Shown here: piece by piece, positions 55,529 through 63,699 of the stretch
How positions within the stretch are numbered: position 1 is the first letter of the stretch
Layout: each line of letters starts with the position of its first letter
DNA from: Caulobacter flavus
Lineage (GTDB): Bacteria; Pseudomonadota; Alphaproteobacteria; Caulobacterales; Caulobacteraceae
DNA length: 64,000 bases
Assembly: GCF_003722335.1 (NCBI RefSeq)
Contig: NZ_CP026100.1
Coordinates: forward strand, 806,001-870,000
Direction: 5' to 3'
The notes under the pieces: model-generated
Databases searched by the model: none
What the model was told of the DNA's origin: nothing
What the model saw: the letters and a program-made list of their open reading frames with translations, nothing else
Made by a program: the position numbers and the translations under genes

Positions 55529-56368
55529 TTACTCCACATCCCACCTGAACGCCGCGTCGATCCAGTCGCCGATCCGGCCGTCGGGACGGGCCAGGCCGTA
55601 GACCCGCGCCATCTCCTCATCCGTCAGTTCGAAGTCGAAGATCGCGAAGTTCTCTTCCAGGCGGGCGGGGTTCTTGGTGCGCGGGATGGTGACCACGCCC
55701 TGCTGCACCTGCCAGCGCAGGGTCACCTGGCCTGGGGCCTTGCCGTACTTGTCGCCGATCGCCTTCAGCACCGGGTCATCGCCGACCTTGCCCTGGGCCA
55801 GCGGCGACCAGGCGGTGATCGAGGCGCCCAGCTTGTCGGCGGTCGCCCGCAGGGTCTTCTGCGACAGATAGGGGTGGTACTCGACCTGGTTGGTGGCCAG
55901 CGGGGCCTCCGACAGGGCGGCAGCCTCCTGCATCAGCGCCGAGGGGAAGTTCGACAGGCCGATCGCCCGCGCGCGGCCGTCGGCCTTCACCGCGTTCAGC
56001 GCCGCGATGGTCTCGGCCAGCGCCGGCTTGGGCTTGGGCCAGTGCAGCAGCAGCAGGTCCACCTGGTCGACGCGCAGCTTCCTCAGGCTCTCGTCGACCG
56101 AGCGCTGCAGGTCGCCCTCGGCGAACTTGTCGATCCACACCTTGGTGGTGACGAAGATCTCGCCGCGCGGCACGCCGGTCGCCGCCAGGGCCGCGCCGAC
56201 GTCCTGCTCGTTGCCGTAGATCTGGGCGGTGTCGACGTGGCGATAGCCGAGCTCCAGCGCCTTCTCGGTCACCGTCTGGGCCACACCGTTCTCCAGCTGG
56301 TAGGTGCCCAGGCCGATGGCGGGGATCGCGACGTCGCCCGAACGGACGCCGGGGGTGGGGTTCGACAT
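55529..56368 (-). CDS. Aldo/keto reductase
   Basis: 279 residues. NADPH-dependent carbonyl reductase with a TIM-barrel. Catalytic tetrad visible: D46 and Y51 (YRHVDTAQIYGNE), K76 (FVTTKVW) and H109 (LLLLHWPKP). Also GLSNFPSALM, TNQVEYHPYL and VTIPRTKNPARLEENF for cofactor binding. Resembles the 2,5-diketogluconate reductase (DkgB) group. Separated by 20 bp from the upstream MmcQ-like gene on the same strand. Confidence 0.93.
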   Translation of the reverse strand: MSNPTPGVRSGDVAIPAIGLGTYQLENGVAQTVTEKALELGYRHVDTAQIYGNEQDVGAALAATGVPRGEIFVTTKVWIDKFAEGDLQRSVDESLRKLRVDQVDLLLLHWPKPKPALAETIAALNAVKADGRARAIGLSNFPSALMQEAAALSEAPLATNQVEYHPYLSQKTLRATADKLGASITAWSPLAQGKVGDDPVLKAIGDKYGKAPGQVTLRWQVQQGVVTIPRTKNPARLEENFAIFDFELTDEEMARVYGLARPDGRIGDWIDAAFRWDVE

Positions 56369-56388
56369 GGGAATCTCCGGAAATCTGG

Positions 56389-56754
56389 TCAGCCGGATAT
56401 AGGCGCCCCGCCCCGTTCGTCATGGGCCTTGAGCACCTTTTTCGGCACGCAGGCGCGCCATTGTCGCTCGAGCAGGCGCTTGACCGTGCCGGCCTCCACC
56501 GCCGACAGCCGCGCCAGCACGATCGGATAGTTGCGGTAGTGGTCGGTGACGTAGAAGACCTCGGGCGCGGCCTCGACCAGCATCTCGCGCTCGTCGAACG
56601 GCACGCCCGGCAGCACCAGGGTGTCGCCGTCCTCCTTAAGCCGGGTCAGGAACTTGCCGTTCGCCTTGAGGCAGGGATAGCCGTAGGACGTCCCGTCGGC
56701 GACCAGCGGCAGGGCCAGAGCGAAGGCGCGGACCTCGTCATAGATGATCGACAT
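56389..56754 (-). CDS. MmcQ/YjbR-family DNA-binding-like protein
   Basis: 121 residues. Pattern DEVRAFALALPLVADGTSYGYPCLKANGKFLTRLKEDGDTLVL and VFYVTDHYRNYPIVLARLSAV fits the MmcQ/YjbR CyaY-like fold. The exact role is unclear for the whole family. Divergent from the NAD(P)-binding gene with a 35-bp gap. Confidence 0.85.
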   Translation of the reverse strand: MSIIYDEVRAFALALPLVADGTSYGYPCLKANGKFLTRLKEDGDTLVLPGVPFDEREMLVEAAPEVFYVTDHYRNYPIVLARLSAVEAGTVKRLLERQWRACVPKKVLKAHDERGGAPISG

Positions 56755-56789
56755 GGGCGAAGCTTCCTTTCCGCGACTATAGAGGGACC

Positions 56790-57665
56790 ATGAGCGCGGA
56801 AAACACCCTGAAGACGCCGATCCTCGTGCTGGGCGCCACCAGCCTGATCGGCACGTTCCTGATGGACCGGCTGCAGGCCGCCGGCCACGAGCCCATGGGC
56901 CTGTCGCGACGTCCGCCCTACGGCTTCTCGGCGAGCGGCGACGCCTGCTGGATCGACGCCGACCTCAAGAGCGACGACCTGGCCGAGCAGCTGCCCGGCG
57001 CGGCCACGGTCTTTTCGCTGTCGCCCATCTGGCTGCTGCCGGCCGTGCTGCCGCTGCTGAAGGCGCGGGGCATGAAGCGCCTGGTGGCCTTCTCCTCGAC
57101 CAGCCGCTTCACCAAGGAGGCCTCGCCCGAGGCGTCCGAGCGCGCCGTGGCCAAGGCCCTGGCCGACGCGGAGGCCGCCGTCGAGGCGTTCTGCGCCGAG
57201 CACGGCGTGGCCTGGACGATCCTGCGCCCGACCCTGATCTACGCCGAGGGCCGCGATGGAAACGTCAGCCGCCTGGCCGGGCTGATCCGCCGCTTCAAGG
57301 TGCTGCCGCTGTCGGGCGCCGGCCAGGGCCTGCGCCAGCCGGTCCACGCCGACGACCTGGCCGCCGGGGCCATCGCCGCGGCCGCCGCGCCCGCCGCCTT
57401 CGACCGCGCCTACGCCCTGGTCGGCGGTGAGACCCTGCCCTATCGCGAGATGGCCCGCCGGGTGTTCGAGGGCCTGGGCCGTCGTCCGGCCATCCTGGTC
57501 CTGCCGCCCTGGCTGTTTTCCCTGCTGCTGACCCTGGCCCGCCCGTTCTTCCCGGGGGCCACGGCGGCCATGGGCGCGCGGATGAGCCAGGACCTGACGT
57601 TCGACTCGTCCGACGCGGTCAGGGATTTCGGGTGGGCGCCAAGGGATTTTCGGCCGAGGTTTTGA
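56790..57665 (+). CDS. NAD(P)-binding atypical SDR/epimerase-like protein
   Basis: 291 residues. Rossmann motif ILVLGATSLIGTFLMDRLQAAGHEPMGLSRR at the N-terminus. KRLVAFSSTSRF and WTILRPTLIYAEGRDGN show the extended-SDR layout, but the YxxxK catalytic pair is not evident, as in NmrA-like or NDUFA9-like atypical SDRs. A hydrophobic C-terminal segment (ILVLPPWLFSLLLTLARPFF) may bind membranes. Reaction unknown. Confidence 0.85.
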   Translation: MSAENTLKTPILVLGATSLIGTFLMDRLQAAGHEPMGLSRRPPYGFSASGDACWIDADLKSDDLAEQLPGAATVFSLSPIWLLPAVLPLLKARGMKRLVAFSSTSRFTKEASPEASERAVAKALADAEAAVEAFCAEHGVAWTILRPTLIYAEGRDGNVSRLAGLIRRFKVLPLSGAGQGLRQPVHADDLAAGAIAAAAAPAAFDRAYALVGGETLPYREMARRVFEGLGRRPAILVLPPWLFSLLLTLARPFFPGATAAMGARMSQDLTFDSSDAVRDFGWAPRDFRPRF

Positions 57666-57673
57666 ACGAAATA

Positions 57674-57800
57674 GAACCTCCCCCTGTGGGGGAGGCGATC
57701 GCGAAGCGATCGGTGGGGGAGGTGACGCGAACCTCGCGACGTCTCGAAAGCTGAAAACGTCCCCCCTCCGGCCCTTCGGGCCACCTCCCCCAGAGGGGGA
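57674..57800. repeat. Palindromic repeat, copy interrupted by a 104-bp element
   Basis: Begins GAACCTCCCCCTGTGGGGGAG. Inner hairpins CGATCGC-gaa-GCGATCG and GGCCC-gaa/ttc-GGGCC. Its right end TCCCCCAGAGGGGGA (57786-57800) is repeated after the inserted element. No gene lies in 57666-57976. Confidence 0.9.
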
Positions 57801-57904
57801 TCGTTGCATAATGGGGTAAAACGAGAACGACTTTCCCCTTTTGATTCCGAACTGTTCTCGAACAGATTCTGGTCTGTTCTTCGACGTTCCGAATTTCGCA
57901 ACAG
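57801..57904. mobile_element. 104-bp non-coding insertion flanked by 15-bp direct repeats
   Basis: Sits between identical TCCCCCAGAGGGGGA copies (57786-57800 and 57905-57919). Ends TCGTTGCATAAT and ATTTCGCAACAG are imperfect inverted repeats; the inside has the palindrome CTGTTCTCGAACAG and a related AACAGATTCTGGTCTGTT. It is AT-richer than its surroundings. An inverted second copy, differing at two positions, lies at 63596-63699. Too small to encode a transposase; a MITE-like unit is inferred. Confidence 0.8.
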
Positions 57905-57965
57905 TCCCCCAGAGGGGGAGGATCTCCTCCGCTGGGGGAGCTGTCGCGGAGCGACTGAGGGGGTC
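57905..57965. repeat. Second part of the interrupted palindromic repeat
   Basis: Starts with the direct repeat TCCCCCAGAGGGGGA and continues GGATCTCCTCC...; includes hairpin GTCGC-gga-GCGAC between GGGGGAGC and TGAGGGGG. Ends just before the stop of the 85-residue gene. Confidence 0.85.
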
Positions 57966-57976
57966 CGCGCAGCGGA

Positions 57977-58234
57977 TCAAGCCAGCCCCGCCCGTCCGTA
58001 ATACAGCATCCCCGCCGTCGGCCGCTTCAGGCCCCGGCGAATGCGCGGGCCGAACTTCGTCGCCGACAGCAGGCGCGACACCATCGCCTCGTCGCCGGCC
58101 CGGCGGAACGCCCGGGCGGACGCCGACCACAGGGCCGTGGTCGCCGGATGCGGCAGGACGACGCCGGCAGCCAGGCCCAGGGCCAGCAGGCTCCAGCCGG
58201 AAATACGGCTCAAGGTCGGATCGGGACGGGTCAT
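57977..58234 (-). CDS. Small membrane-associated protein downstream of the catalase
   Basis: 85 residues, ATG 58234 with AAAGGAG 9 bases upstream. One hydrophobic helix (ISGWSLLALGLAAGVVLP, about residues 11-28), then a basic C-terminal half (RAFRRAGDEAMVSRLL, GPRIRRGLKR). No recognised family. Follows katA on the same strand by 81 bp with a hairpin between, so probably on the same transcript. Confidence 0.65.
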   Translation of the reverse strand: MTRPDPTLSRISGWSLLALGLAAGVVLPHPATTALWSASARAFRRAGDEAMVSRLLSATKFGPRIRRGLKRPTAGMLYYGRAGLA

Positions 58235-58260
58235 CGGATGTCTCCTTTCATGGGGTCGAG

Positions 58261-58294
58261 GAGGACCGCCGGGGCTGGGCGGGCGGCGGTCCTC
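58261..58294 (-). terminator. Hairpin between katA and the 85-residue gene
   Basis: GAGGACCGCC (58261-58270) and GGCGGTCCTC (58285-58294), perfect 10-bp stem. No T tract; could be a partial terminator or an mRNA-stability element. Confidence 0.45.
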
Positions 58295-58315
58295 CTCGGG
58301 CCGCCGAGCGAGCGT

Positions 58316-59776
58316 CTACTCGGCGGCGATGGGAGCCGCGTCGAACGCGATCCCCAGTCTTAGGGCGACGCCCGCGGCATAGGCCGGGTCGGCGCGATGG
58401 AAGTGGACCAGCTGGCGGCGCACGATCGCCTCGGGCACGCCCTGCATGGCCGCGGCGATGTTGCCGAACAACGCTTCCTGTTGGGCCGGGCTCATCAGCC
58501 GGAACAGGGCGCCGGGCTGGGCGTAGTCGTCATTGCCGGCGCGGTGATCGAAGCGGTCGGCGTCGCCGTGCAGCGGCAGCGGCGGCTCGGCGGCCGAAGG
58601 CGCCTCCACCGGCCCGCCGAAGCTGCTGGGCTCGTACCAGGCCTCCGTCCGCTTTGGCGCGTCGAAGCGCATGGCGCCGTCGGCGTGGTAGTGGTTCACC
58701 GGGCAGCGCGGACGGTTGACCGGCAGCGCCTCGTAGTGCGTGCCCACCCGGTAGCGGTGCGCGTCGGCATAGGCGAACAGCCGCCCCTGCAGCACCTTGT
58801 CGGGCGAGAAGCCGATCCCGGGCACGATGTTCGACGGCGAGAACGAGCTCTGCTCCACCTCGGCGAAGTAGTTGTCCGGGTTGCGGTTCAGCTCCAGCAC
58901 GCCGACCTCGATCAGCGGGAAGTCGGCATGCGGCCACACCTTCGTCAGGTCGAAGGGGTCGAACGCCGTCTGCCGCGCCTGGGCCTCGGTCATGATCTGC
59001 ACCCTCAGGGTCCAGCGCGGGTAGTCGCCGCCTTCGATCGCCTCGAACAGGTCGCGCTGGGCGCTCTCGCGGTCGCCCGCGATCACCGCATTGCCCTCTT
59101 CGTTGGTCCAGGTGCGGACGCCCTGCTGGGACTTGAAGTGGAACTTGACCCAGACACGCTCGTTGGCGGCGTTGACGAAGCTGTAGGTGTGGCTGCCGAA
59201 GCCGTGCATGTGGCGATAGCCCTGCGGCAGGCCGCGATCCGAGAACAGGATCGTCACCTGGTGCAGGCTTTCGGGCGACAGGCTCCAGAAATCCCACATC
59301 GCCGTCGGCGAGCGCAGGTTCGACACCGGGTGGCGCTTCTGGGTGCGGATGAAGTCAGGGAACTTCAGCGGATCGCGGATGAAGAACACCGGCGTGTTGT
59401 TGCCCACCAGGTCCCAGTTGCCCTCTTCGGTATAGACCTTCAGGGCGAAGCCGCGCACGTCGCGCTCGGCGTCGGCCGCGCCGCGCTCGCCGGCCACGGT
59501 GGAAAAGCGCAGCAGCACCTCGGACGTCGCGCCCGGCTGCAGGGCCTTGGCCTTGGTCCAGGCGCTGATGTCGTGGGTGATGGTCAGCACGCCATAGGCG
59601 GCCGAGCCCTTGGCGTGGACCACGCGCTCGGGAATGCGCTCGCGGTTCTGGTGCGCCAGCTTCTCGATCAGCTGGTAGTCCTGCATCAGCAGAGGCCCGC
59701 GCGGGCCGGCCGACAGGCTGTTCTGGTTGTCCGCGACGGGCGCGCCGGCCGTGGTGGTCAGGATGGTCTTGGTCAT
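58316..59776 (-). CDS. katA: Monofunctional heme catalase (small-subunit type)
   Basis: 486 residues, the small-subunit size. Seen: catalytic H54 in [13 protein letters not shown]127 in [31 protein letters not shown] and the heme-ligand tyrosine in [17 protein letters not shown] 59776 follows GAGGGCG; the open frame upstream is antisense to ubiA. The long Caulobacter studies concern the bifunctional KatG, so a separate small-subunit catalase helps place the strain. Divergent from ubiA. Confidence 0.95.
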   Translation of the reverse strand: MTKTILTTTAGAPVADNQNSLSAGPRGPLLMQDYQLIEKLAHQNRERIPERVVHAKGSAAYGVLTITHDISAWTKAKALQPGATSEVLLRFSTVAGERGAADAERDVRGFALKVYTEEGNWDLVGNNTPVFFIRDPLKFPDFIRTQKRHPVSNLRSPTAMWDFWSLSPESLHQVTILFSDRGLPQGYRHMHGFGSHTYSFVNAANERVWVKFHFKSQQGVRTWTNEEGNAVIAGDRESAQRDLFEAIEGGDYPRWTLRVQIMTEAQARQTAFDPFDLTKVWPHADFPLIEVGVLELNRNPDNYFAEVEQSSFSPSNIVPGIGFSPDKVLQGRLFAYADAHRYRVGTHYEALPVNRPRCPVNHYHADGAMRFDAPKRTEAWYEPSSFGGPVEAPSAAEPPLPLHGDADRFDHRAGNDDYAQPGALFRLMSPAQQEALFGNIAAAMQGVPEAIVRRQLVHFHRADPAYAAGVALRLGIAFDAAPIAAE

Positions 59777-59818
59777 GTCGCCCTCGTCGAATGTCGTAGC
59801 GCCACTGTCGCGGGCGGC

Positions 59819-59874
59819 GTTCGATAAATCCAACTGATCGTTTTTCTCATCAGGATCGGAAGATCCTATCGAAC
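59819..59874. promoter_or_regulatory. Symmetric region upstream of katA, possible peroxide-regulator site
   Basis: Inverted arms GTTCGATA (59819-59826) and TATCGAAC (59867-59874) surround further half-sites TGAT...ATCA and AGGATC-ggaa-GATCCT. The AT-rich, multi-half-site layout starting 43 bp before katA is what an OxyR-type tetramer would bind, but I cannot match a strict consensus. Confidence 0.35.
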
Positions 59875-59953
59875 GGTAGCGCGGCCGATCACGTGGTTCT
59901 TGGAAGGACGCATCGGCTCGACCCGGCGGGCGCGGCGGTTTAAGCCAAGCCGC

Positions 59954-60880
59954 ATGACCGCCATCCTGCCCGACGCCGCCGCCGCCAACTGGGTCGACCG
60001 CTACGCCCCGGTCGCCTTGCGACCATGGCTGAAGCTGGGACGCTTCGACCGGCCGGCCGGCATCTGGCTGTTGATGCTGCCCGGCTGGCAGGGCATCGCC
60101 CTGGCCGCCGCCGAGAAGGGCCAGCTGCCCAATCCCTGGCTGCTGATCGCCTTCTTCGTCGGGGCGGCGCTGATGCGGGCGGCCGGCTGCGCCTTCAACG
60201 ACATCGTCGACCGCGACTTCGACGCCCAGGTGGCCCGCACGGCCCTGCGCCCGATCCCGGCCGGCCTGATCACCGTCAAGCAGGCCTGGCTGTTCCTGGT
60301 GGGCTGCAGCCTGACCAGCTTCCTGATCCTGATCTGCCTGGGCTGGGTCGCCATCGGCCTGGGCGTCGCCTCGCTGGTGCTGGTGGCCGGCTATCCGTTC
60401 ATGAAGCGGATCACCTGGTGGCCGCAGGCGTGGCTGGGCCTGACCTTCAACTGGGGCGCCCTCCTGGGCTACGCCGCCGCGACCCACACCCTCTCGTGGT
60501 CGGCCGCCCTGCTCTACGCCTCGGGCATCTTCTGGACCCTGGGCTACGACACGATCTACGCCATCCAGGACATCGAGGACGACGCCCTGGCCGGGGTGAA
60601 GTCGTCGACCCGGCGCCTGGGCTCCAAGGTCCGCGAAGGCGTGGCGATCTTCTACGTCCTGGCCTTCGCCCTGGCCCTGGCCGCCGCCTGGGTCGGCGGG
60701 TTGGGCCCGCTGTTCCTGCCGCTGCTGGGCCTGTTCGCCCTGCACCTGTCGCGCCAGGCCGTGGCCGTCCGCGTCGACGACGGCCCCGGCGCGCTGCGGA
60801 TCTTCAAGTCCAACGCCCAGGCCGGCGCGATCCTGGTCCTGGCCTTGGTGGCCGGGGCGTGGACGCCGGCGGGGTTATAA
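59954..60880 (+). CDS. ubiA: 4-hydroxybenzoate octaprenyltransferase
   Basis: 308 residues, about eight or nine membrane helices. Prenylates 4-hydroxybenzoate in ubiquinone synthesis. Two aspartate-rich prenyl-diphosphate motifs: [10 protein letters not shown] and [27 protein letters not shown] 59954 chosen because the upstream in-frame start at 59900 adds an Arg-rich leader overlapping the katA promoter region. Confidence 0.95.
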   Translation: MTAILPDAAAANWVDRYAPVALRPWLKLGRFDRPAGIWLLMLPGWQGIALAAAEKGQLPNPWLLIAFFVGAALMRAAGCAFNDIVDRDFDAQVARTALRPIPAGLITVKQAWLFLVGCSLTSFLILICLGWVAIGLGVASLVLVAGYPFMKRITWWPQAWLGLTFNWGALLGYAAATHTLSWSAALLYASGIFWTLGYDTIYAIQDIEDDALAGVKSSTRRLGSKVREGVAIFYVLAFALALAAAWVGGLGPLFLPLLGLFALHLSRQAVAVRVDDGPGALRIFKSNAQAGAILVLALVAGAWTPAGL

Positions 60881-60883
60881 TCT

Positions 60884-60989
60884 GTGCGTCCTTCGAGGCT
60901 CGCCTGCGGTTCGCACCTCAGGATGAGGAAGCCATGGCGCTGAAGTCCTCATCCTGAGGCGCCCGCGCAGCGGGCCTCGAAGGACGCAC
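60884..60989. repeat. Palindromic repeat, GTCCTTCGAGGC type, second copy
   Basis: Perfect 16-bp outer arms GTGCGTCCTTCGAGGC / GCCTCGAAGGACGCAC and perfect inner arms CCTCAGGATGAGGA / TCCTCATCCTGAGG. Fills the gap between convergent ubiA and the LprI-like gene. Confidence 0.92.
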
Positions 60990-60993
60990 GGCT

Positions 60994-61335
60994 TCAAAAC
61001 GGCCCCGCGCGATAGATCCGCTCCATCGACCGCTCCAGCTCGCCCAGCCGGCGGTCATAGGCCCGGTTCAGGCAGGCCCGGTTGGCCTTGCAGTTCGCAC
61101 GATCGTTCAACCAGGCTTGCTGGCCGTCCATCAGCGCCCCGCGCGCGCCCATGCCCATGGTGCGCTTGTTGACGTCGTAGAGCACGCTCATCCGCACGTC
61201 CTTGTTGTCGAGGCTCCGGTCGGCGCAGATCGCCCGCTCGTCGGCCCGCCGGGCCTTGGCGCAGTCGAAGCTGGCGGCGTGCGCGGCGCCCGCGAAGCCA
61301 AGCGAGACAAGGGCGGCGATGATCGGCAAGCGCAT
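60994..61335 (-). CDS. Exported LprI/DUF1311-like protein
   Basis: 113 residues from ATG 61335, with GGAGAG upstream. Signal peptide MRLPIIAALVSLGFAGAAHA. The mature part has the cysteine pattern FDCAKARRADERAICADRSL...RANCKANRACLNRAYDRRLGEL, four cysteines likely in two disulfides, typical of the DUF1311 family (LprI, a lysozyme inhibitor, is one member). Inhibitor function here is only a possibility. Confidence 0.85.
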   Translation of the reverse strand: MRLPIIAALVSLGFAGAAHAASFDCAKARRADERAICADRSLDNKDVRMSVLYDVNKRTMGMGARGALMDGQQAWLNDRANCKANRACLNRAYDRRLGELERSMERIYRAGPF

Positions 61336-61397
61336 GAAAACTCTCCGGAAACAGGCATGACCTAACGGCATTCTGTCGGCCTGAACCTGAATGTGCG

Positions 61398-62363
61398 ATG
61401 ATCCGTTCCATGGCCGTCGCCGCCCGCATCAAGCCGCAGGAACTGTTCGCGCCCGAGGACTGGGCCCGCCTGTCGGCGCGCTCGTCCTGGCGCGGGATCG
61501 CCATGGTCGCCCACGCCTGGGGCGTGATCCTGGCCGCCGGCGCCCTGTTCGTCGTCTGGCCCAATCCGCTGACCTACGTCGTCGCCGTCATGCTGATCGG
61601 CGCGCGGCAGCTGGGCCTGGCGATCCTGATGCACGAGGCCGCGCACGGCGGCCTTCACCCCAACCTCAAGGTCAACGACTGGCTGGGCGAGTGGCTGTGC
61701 GCCGCGCCGCTGGGCGCCTCGCTGAACGCCTACCGCCCCTATCACCTGACCCACCACAAGTTCGCCCAGCAGGCCGAGGACCCGGATCTCGTGCTGTCGG
61801 CCCCGTTCCCGACCACTCGCGCCTCGCTGCGCCGCAAGATCGTTCGCGACCTGACCGGCCAGACCTTCTTCAAGCAGCGGTTCGGGCCGATCCTCGCCGG
61901 CCTGAAGAAGCGCGGCCACGGCCAGGCCCCGGGCGCGATCTTCGCCCGCGCCGCGGCCGGCCAGAAGCGGTTCCTGCTGATCAACCTGGTCATACTGGTC
62001 GCGCTGAGCGCGGCGGGCCTGTGGTGGGCCTGGTTCGCGCTGTGGCTCGTGCCGATGGCCACCTGGTTTCCGCTGGTCACCCGCCTGCGCAACATCGCCG
62101 AGCACGCCCTGGTGGCCAAGGACGAGCCAGATCCGTTCCGCCACGCCCGCACCACCCGCGCCAACTGGTTGGAACGCGCCCTGGTCGCGCCCTACCACGT
62201 CAACTTCCACGCCGAGCATCACCTGTTCATGCACGTGCCGTGCTGGAACCTGCCGCGCGCTCACCGGCTGCTGCGGGAGAAAGGGCTGACCGAGGGCATG
62301 CTGACGGCGCCGGGCTATCTGACGGTGCTGAAGGCGGCGTCGGGCAAGGCGGCGGCCGTCTAA
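61398..62363 (+). CDS. Membrane fatty-acid desaturase-family protein
   Basis: 321 residues, four or so membrane helices. Three histidine boxes for the di-iron site: HEAAH (79-83), HLTHH (116-120) and HAEHH near residue 278. The arrangement fits the fatty acid desaturase/hydroxylase superfamily, including beta-carotene ketolase- and sphingolipid-type enzymes; the substrate is not determined. Start ATG 61398, with ATG 61410 as an alternative; neither has a strong ribosome site. Confidence 0.88.
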   Translation: MIRSMAVAARIKPQELFAPEDWARLSARSSWRGIAMVAHAWGVILAAGALFVVWPNPLTYVVAVMLIGARQLGLAILMHEAAHGGLHPNLKVNDWLGEWLCAAPLGASLNAYRPYHLTHHKFAQQAEDPDLVLSAPFPTTRASLRRKIVRDLTGQTFFKQRFGPILAGLKKRGHGQAPGAIFARAAAGQKRFLLINLVILVALSAAGLWWAWFALWLVPMATWFPLVTRLRNIAEHALVAKDEPDPFRHARTTRANWLERALVAPYHVNFHAEHHLFMHVPCWNLPRAHRLLREKGLTEGMLTAPGYLTVLKAASGKAAAV

Positions 62364-62499
62364 CTCCTCCCCCGCCTGCGGGGGAGGGGGACCGCGAAGC
62401 GGTGGAGGGGGCGGCGGCGCGCACGGCGCTTTGTCACTCGCCCCCTCCGTCACGGCGCTGATAGCGCCGCGCCACCTCCCCCGTTTCACGGGGGAGGAG
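62364..62499. repeat. Palindromic repeat, CTCCTCCCCC type, second copy
   Basis: Ends CTCCTCCCCCGCCTGCGGG and CCGTTTCACGGGGGAGGAG. Inner hairpins ACCGC-gaa-GCGGT and GGCGCT-atc/gat-AGCGCC. Compared with 14770-14904 the left arm has changed from GTGAAAC to GCCTGC. Confidence 0.88.
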
Positions 62500-62518
62500 A
62501 ACGCCTATAACCCGCCCC

Positions 62519-63178
62519 ATGATCGTCCAGACCCTGGAAGGCCGCCGGGCCTTCATCGCCGACAACACCCGCCTGCTGCCGACGCCGCACGCGCCCGAGC
62601 TGGTGCTGCACCTGGCTGACGAGATCACGCCGCTGTGGAAGCTGACCGAGGAGGCGCTGGAGGCGATCGGCCTGCCGCCGCCGTTCTGGGCCTTCGCCTG
62701 GGCCGGCGGCCAGGCCCTGGCGCGCTACGTCCTGGACCATCCGGAGATCGTGCGCGGCAAGACCGTCGTCGACTTCGCCACCGGCTCGGGCATCGTCGCC
62801 GTCGCGGCGATGAAGGCCGGCGCGGCGAGCGTGCTGGCGGCCGACATCGACGTCTTCTGCGAGGCGGCCGTGGCCATGAACGCCGCGGCCAACGGCGTCG
62901 AGATCGCCTTCACCGACGCCAACCTGCTCGACGCCCCGCCGCCGGAGGCCGACGTGCTGCTGGCCGGCGACATCTGCTACGAGGGCCCGATGGCGGCTGC
63001 GGTCATGGCTTGGCTGGCGAAGGGCCGCGCGGCCGGCGCGACGGTGCTGGTCGGCGATCCGGGCCGCACCTACTTCCCCAAGGACGGCCTGGAAAAGCTG
63101 GCCGAGTATCAAGTGCCCACCACCCGCGAGCTGGAAGACCTGGCCATCAAGCGCACCAGCGTCTGGACTCTGCCCTGA
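62519..63178 (+). CDS. ETF-beta lysine methyltransferase-like protein (METTL20/ETFBKMT family)
   Basis: 219 residues. Class I SAM fold: PFWAFAWAGGQALARYVLDHP, VVDFATGSGIVAVAAMKAGAASVLAADID, LLAGDICYEGP and VLVGDPGRTYFP. This combination matches the family of human METTL20, whose bacterial relatives methylate lysines of electron-transfer flavoprotein beta (and, as I recall, ribosomal L7/L12 in Agrobacterium). Alternative: a PrmA-like ribosomal methyltransferase. Stands between repeats; no etf gene is in the window. Confidence 0.8.
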   Translation: MIVQTLEGRRAFIADNTRLLPTPHAPELVLHLADEITPLWKLTEEALEAIGLPPPFWAFAWAGGQALARYVLDHPEIVRGKTVVDFATGSGIVAVAAMKAGAASVLAADIDVFCEAAVAMNAAANGVEIAFTDANLLDAPPPEADVLLAGDICYEGPMAAAVMAWLAKGRAAGATVLVGDPGRTYFPKDGLEKLAEYQVPTTRELEDLAIKRTSVWTLP

Positions 63179-63221
63179 GCGGCGACTAGAACATAATAAG
63201 AACATACCGAGGAGCACGCCC

Positions 63222-63575
63222 ATGCGCGAAGACGGCAAGATCGACTACATCGAATGGGCGGGCGGCGAGCTGCCGGCGACCAAGGCCTTCTACGCGGCCG
63301 CCTTCGGCTGGAGCTTCACCGACTACGGCCCCGGCTACACCGCCTTCGAGGGCCAGGGCGCCGACGGCGGCTTCGTGGGCGACGTGACGGAAGAGCCGGC
63401 CAAGCCGCTGGTGATCCTCTACGCCCACGATCTCGAGGCCATGGAAGCCAAGGTCACCGCCGCCGGCGGCGTGATCGTCAAGCCGATCTTCGAATTCCCC
63501 GGCGGCCGCCGCTTCCACTTCATCGACCCGGCCGGCAACGAACTGGCCGTCTGGAGCGCGACCGGCTTCGAATAG
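63222..63575 (+). CDS. VOC-family (glyoxalase/bleomycin-resistance-like) protein
   Basis: 117 residues. One vicinal-oxygen-chelate module: IDYIEWAGGELPATKAFYAAAFGWSFTDYGPGYTAFEG and the C-terminal GGRRFHFIDPAGNELAVWS. Probably a dimer with metal bound by glutamate and histidine at the usual places. ATG 63222 with CGAGGAG upstream. Reaction unknown. Confidence 0.87.
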   Translation: MREDGKIDYIEWAGGELPATKAFYAAAFGWSFTDYGPGYTAFEGQGADGGFVGDVTEEPAKPLVILYAHDLEAMEAKVTAAGGVIVKPIFEFPGGRRFHFIDPAGNELAVWSATGFE

Positions 63576-63595
63576 GATCCTCCCCCTCTGGGGGA
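63576..63595. repeat. Left fragment of a palindromic repeat
   Basis: GATCCTCCCCCTCTGGGGGA; its last 15 bases (63581-63595) recur at 63700-63714 across the inserted element. Confidence 0.85.
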
Positions 63596-63699
63596 CTGTT
63601 GCGAAATTCGGAACGTCGAAGAACAGACCAGAATCCGTTCGAGAACAGTTCGGAATCAAAAGGGGAAAGTCGTTCTTGTTTTACCCCATTATGCAACGA
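63596..63699. mobile_element. 104-bp non-coding insertion, inverted second copy
   Basis: Reverse complement of 57801-57904 with two differences (in the AACGAGAAC/AACAAGAAC and CGAACAGATT/CGAACGGATT positions), again exactly 104 bp and again between 15-bp direct repeats TCCCCCTCTGGGGGA (63581-63595 and 63700-63714). Confidence 0.82.

Noticed and set aside
57841..58719. Open frame beginning MIPNCSRTDSGLFF, also found in inverse orientation at 63659
   Set aside because: The shared start comes from the two copies of the 104-bp element, not from related genes; the frame then runs through repeats and antisense to real genes.
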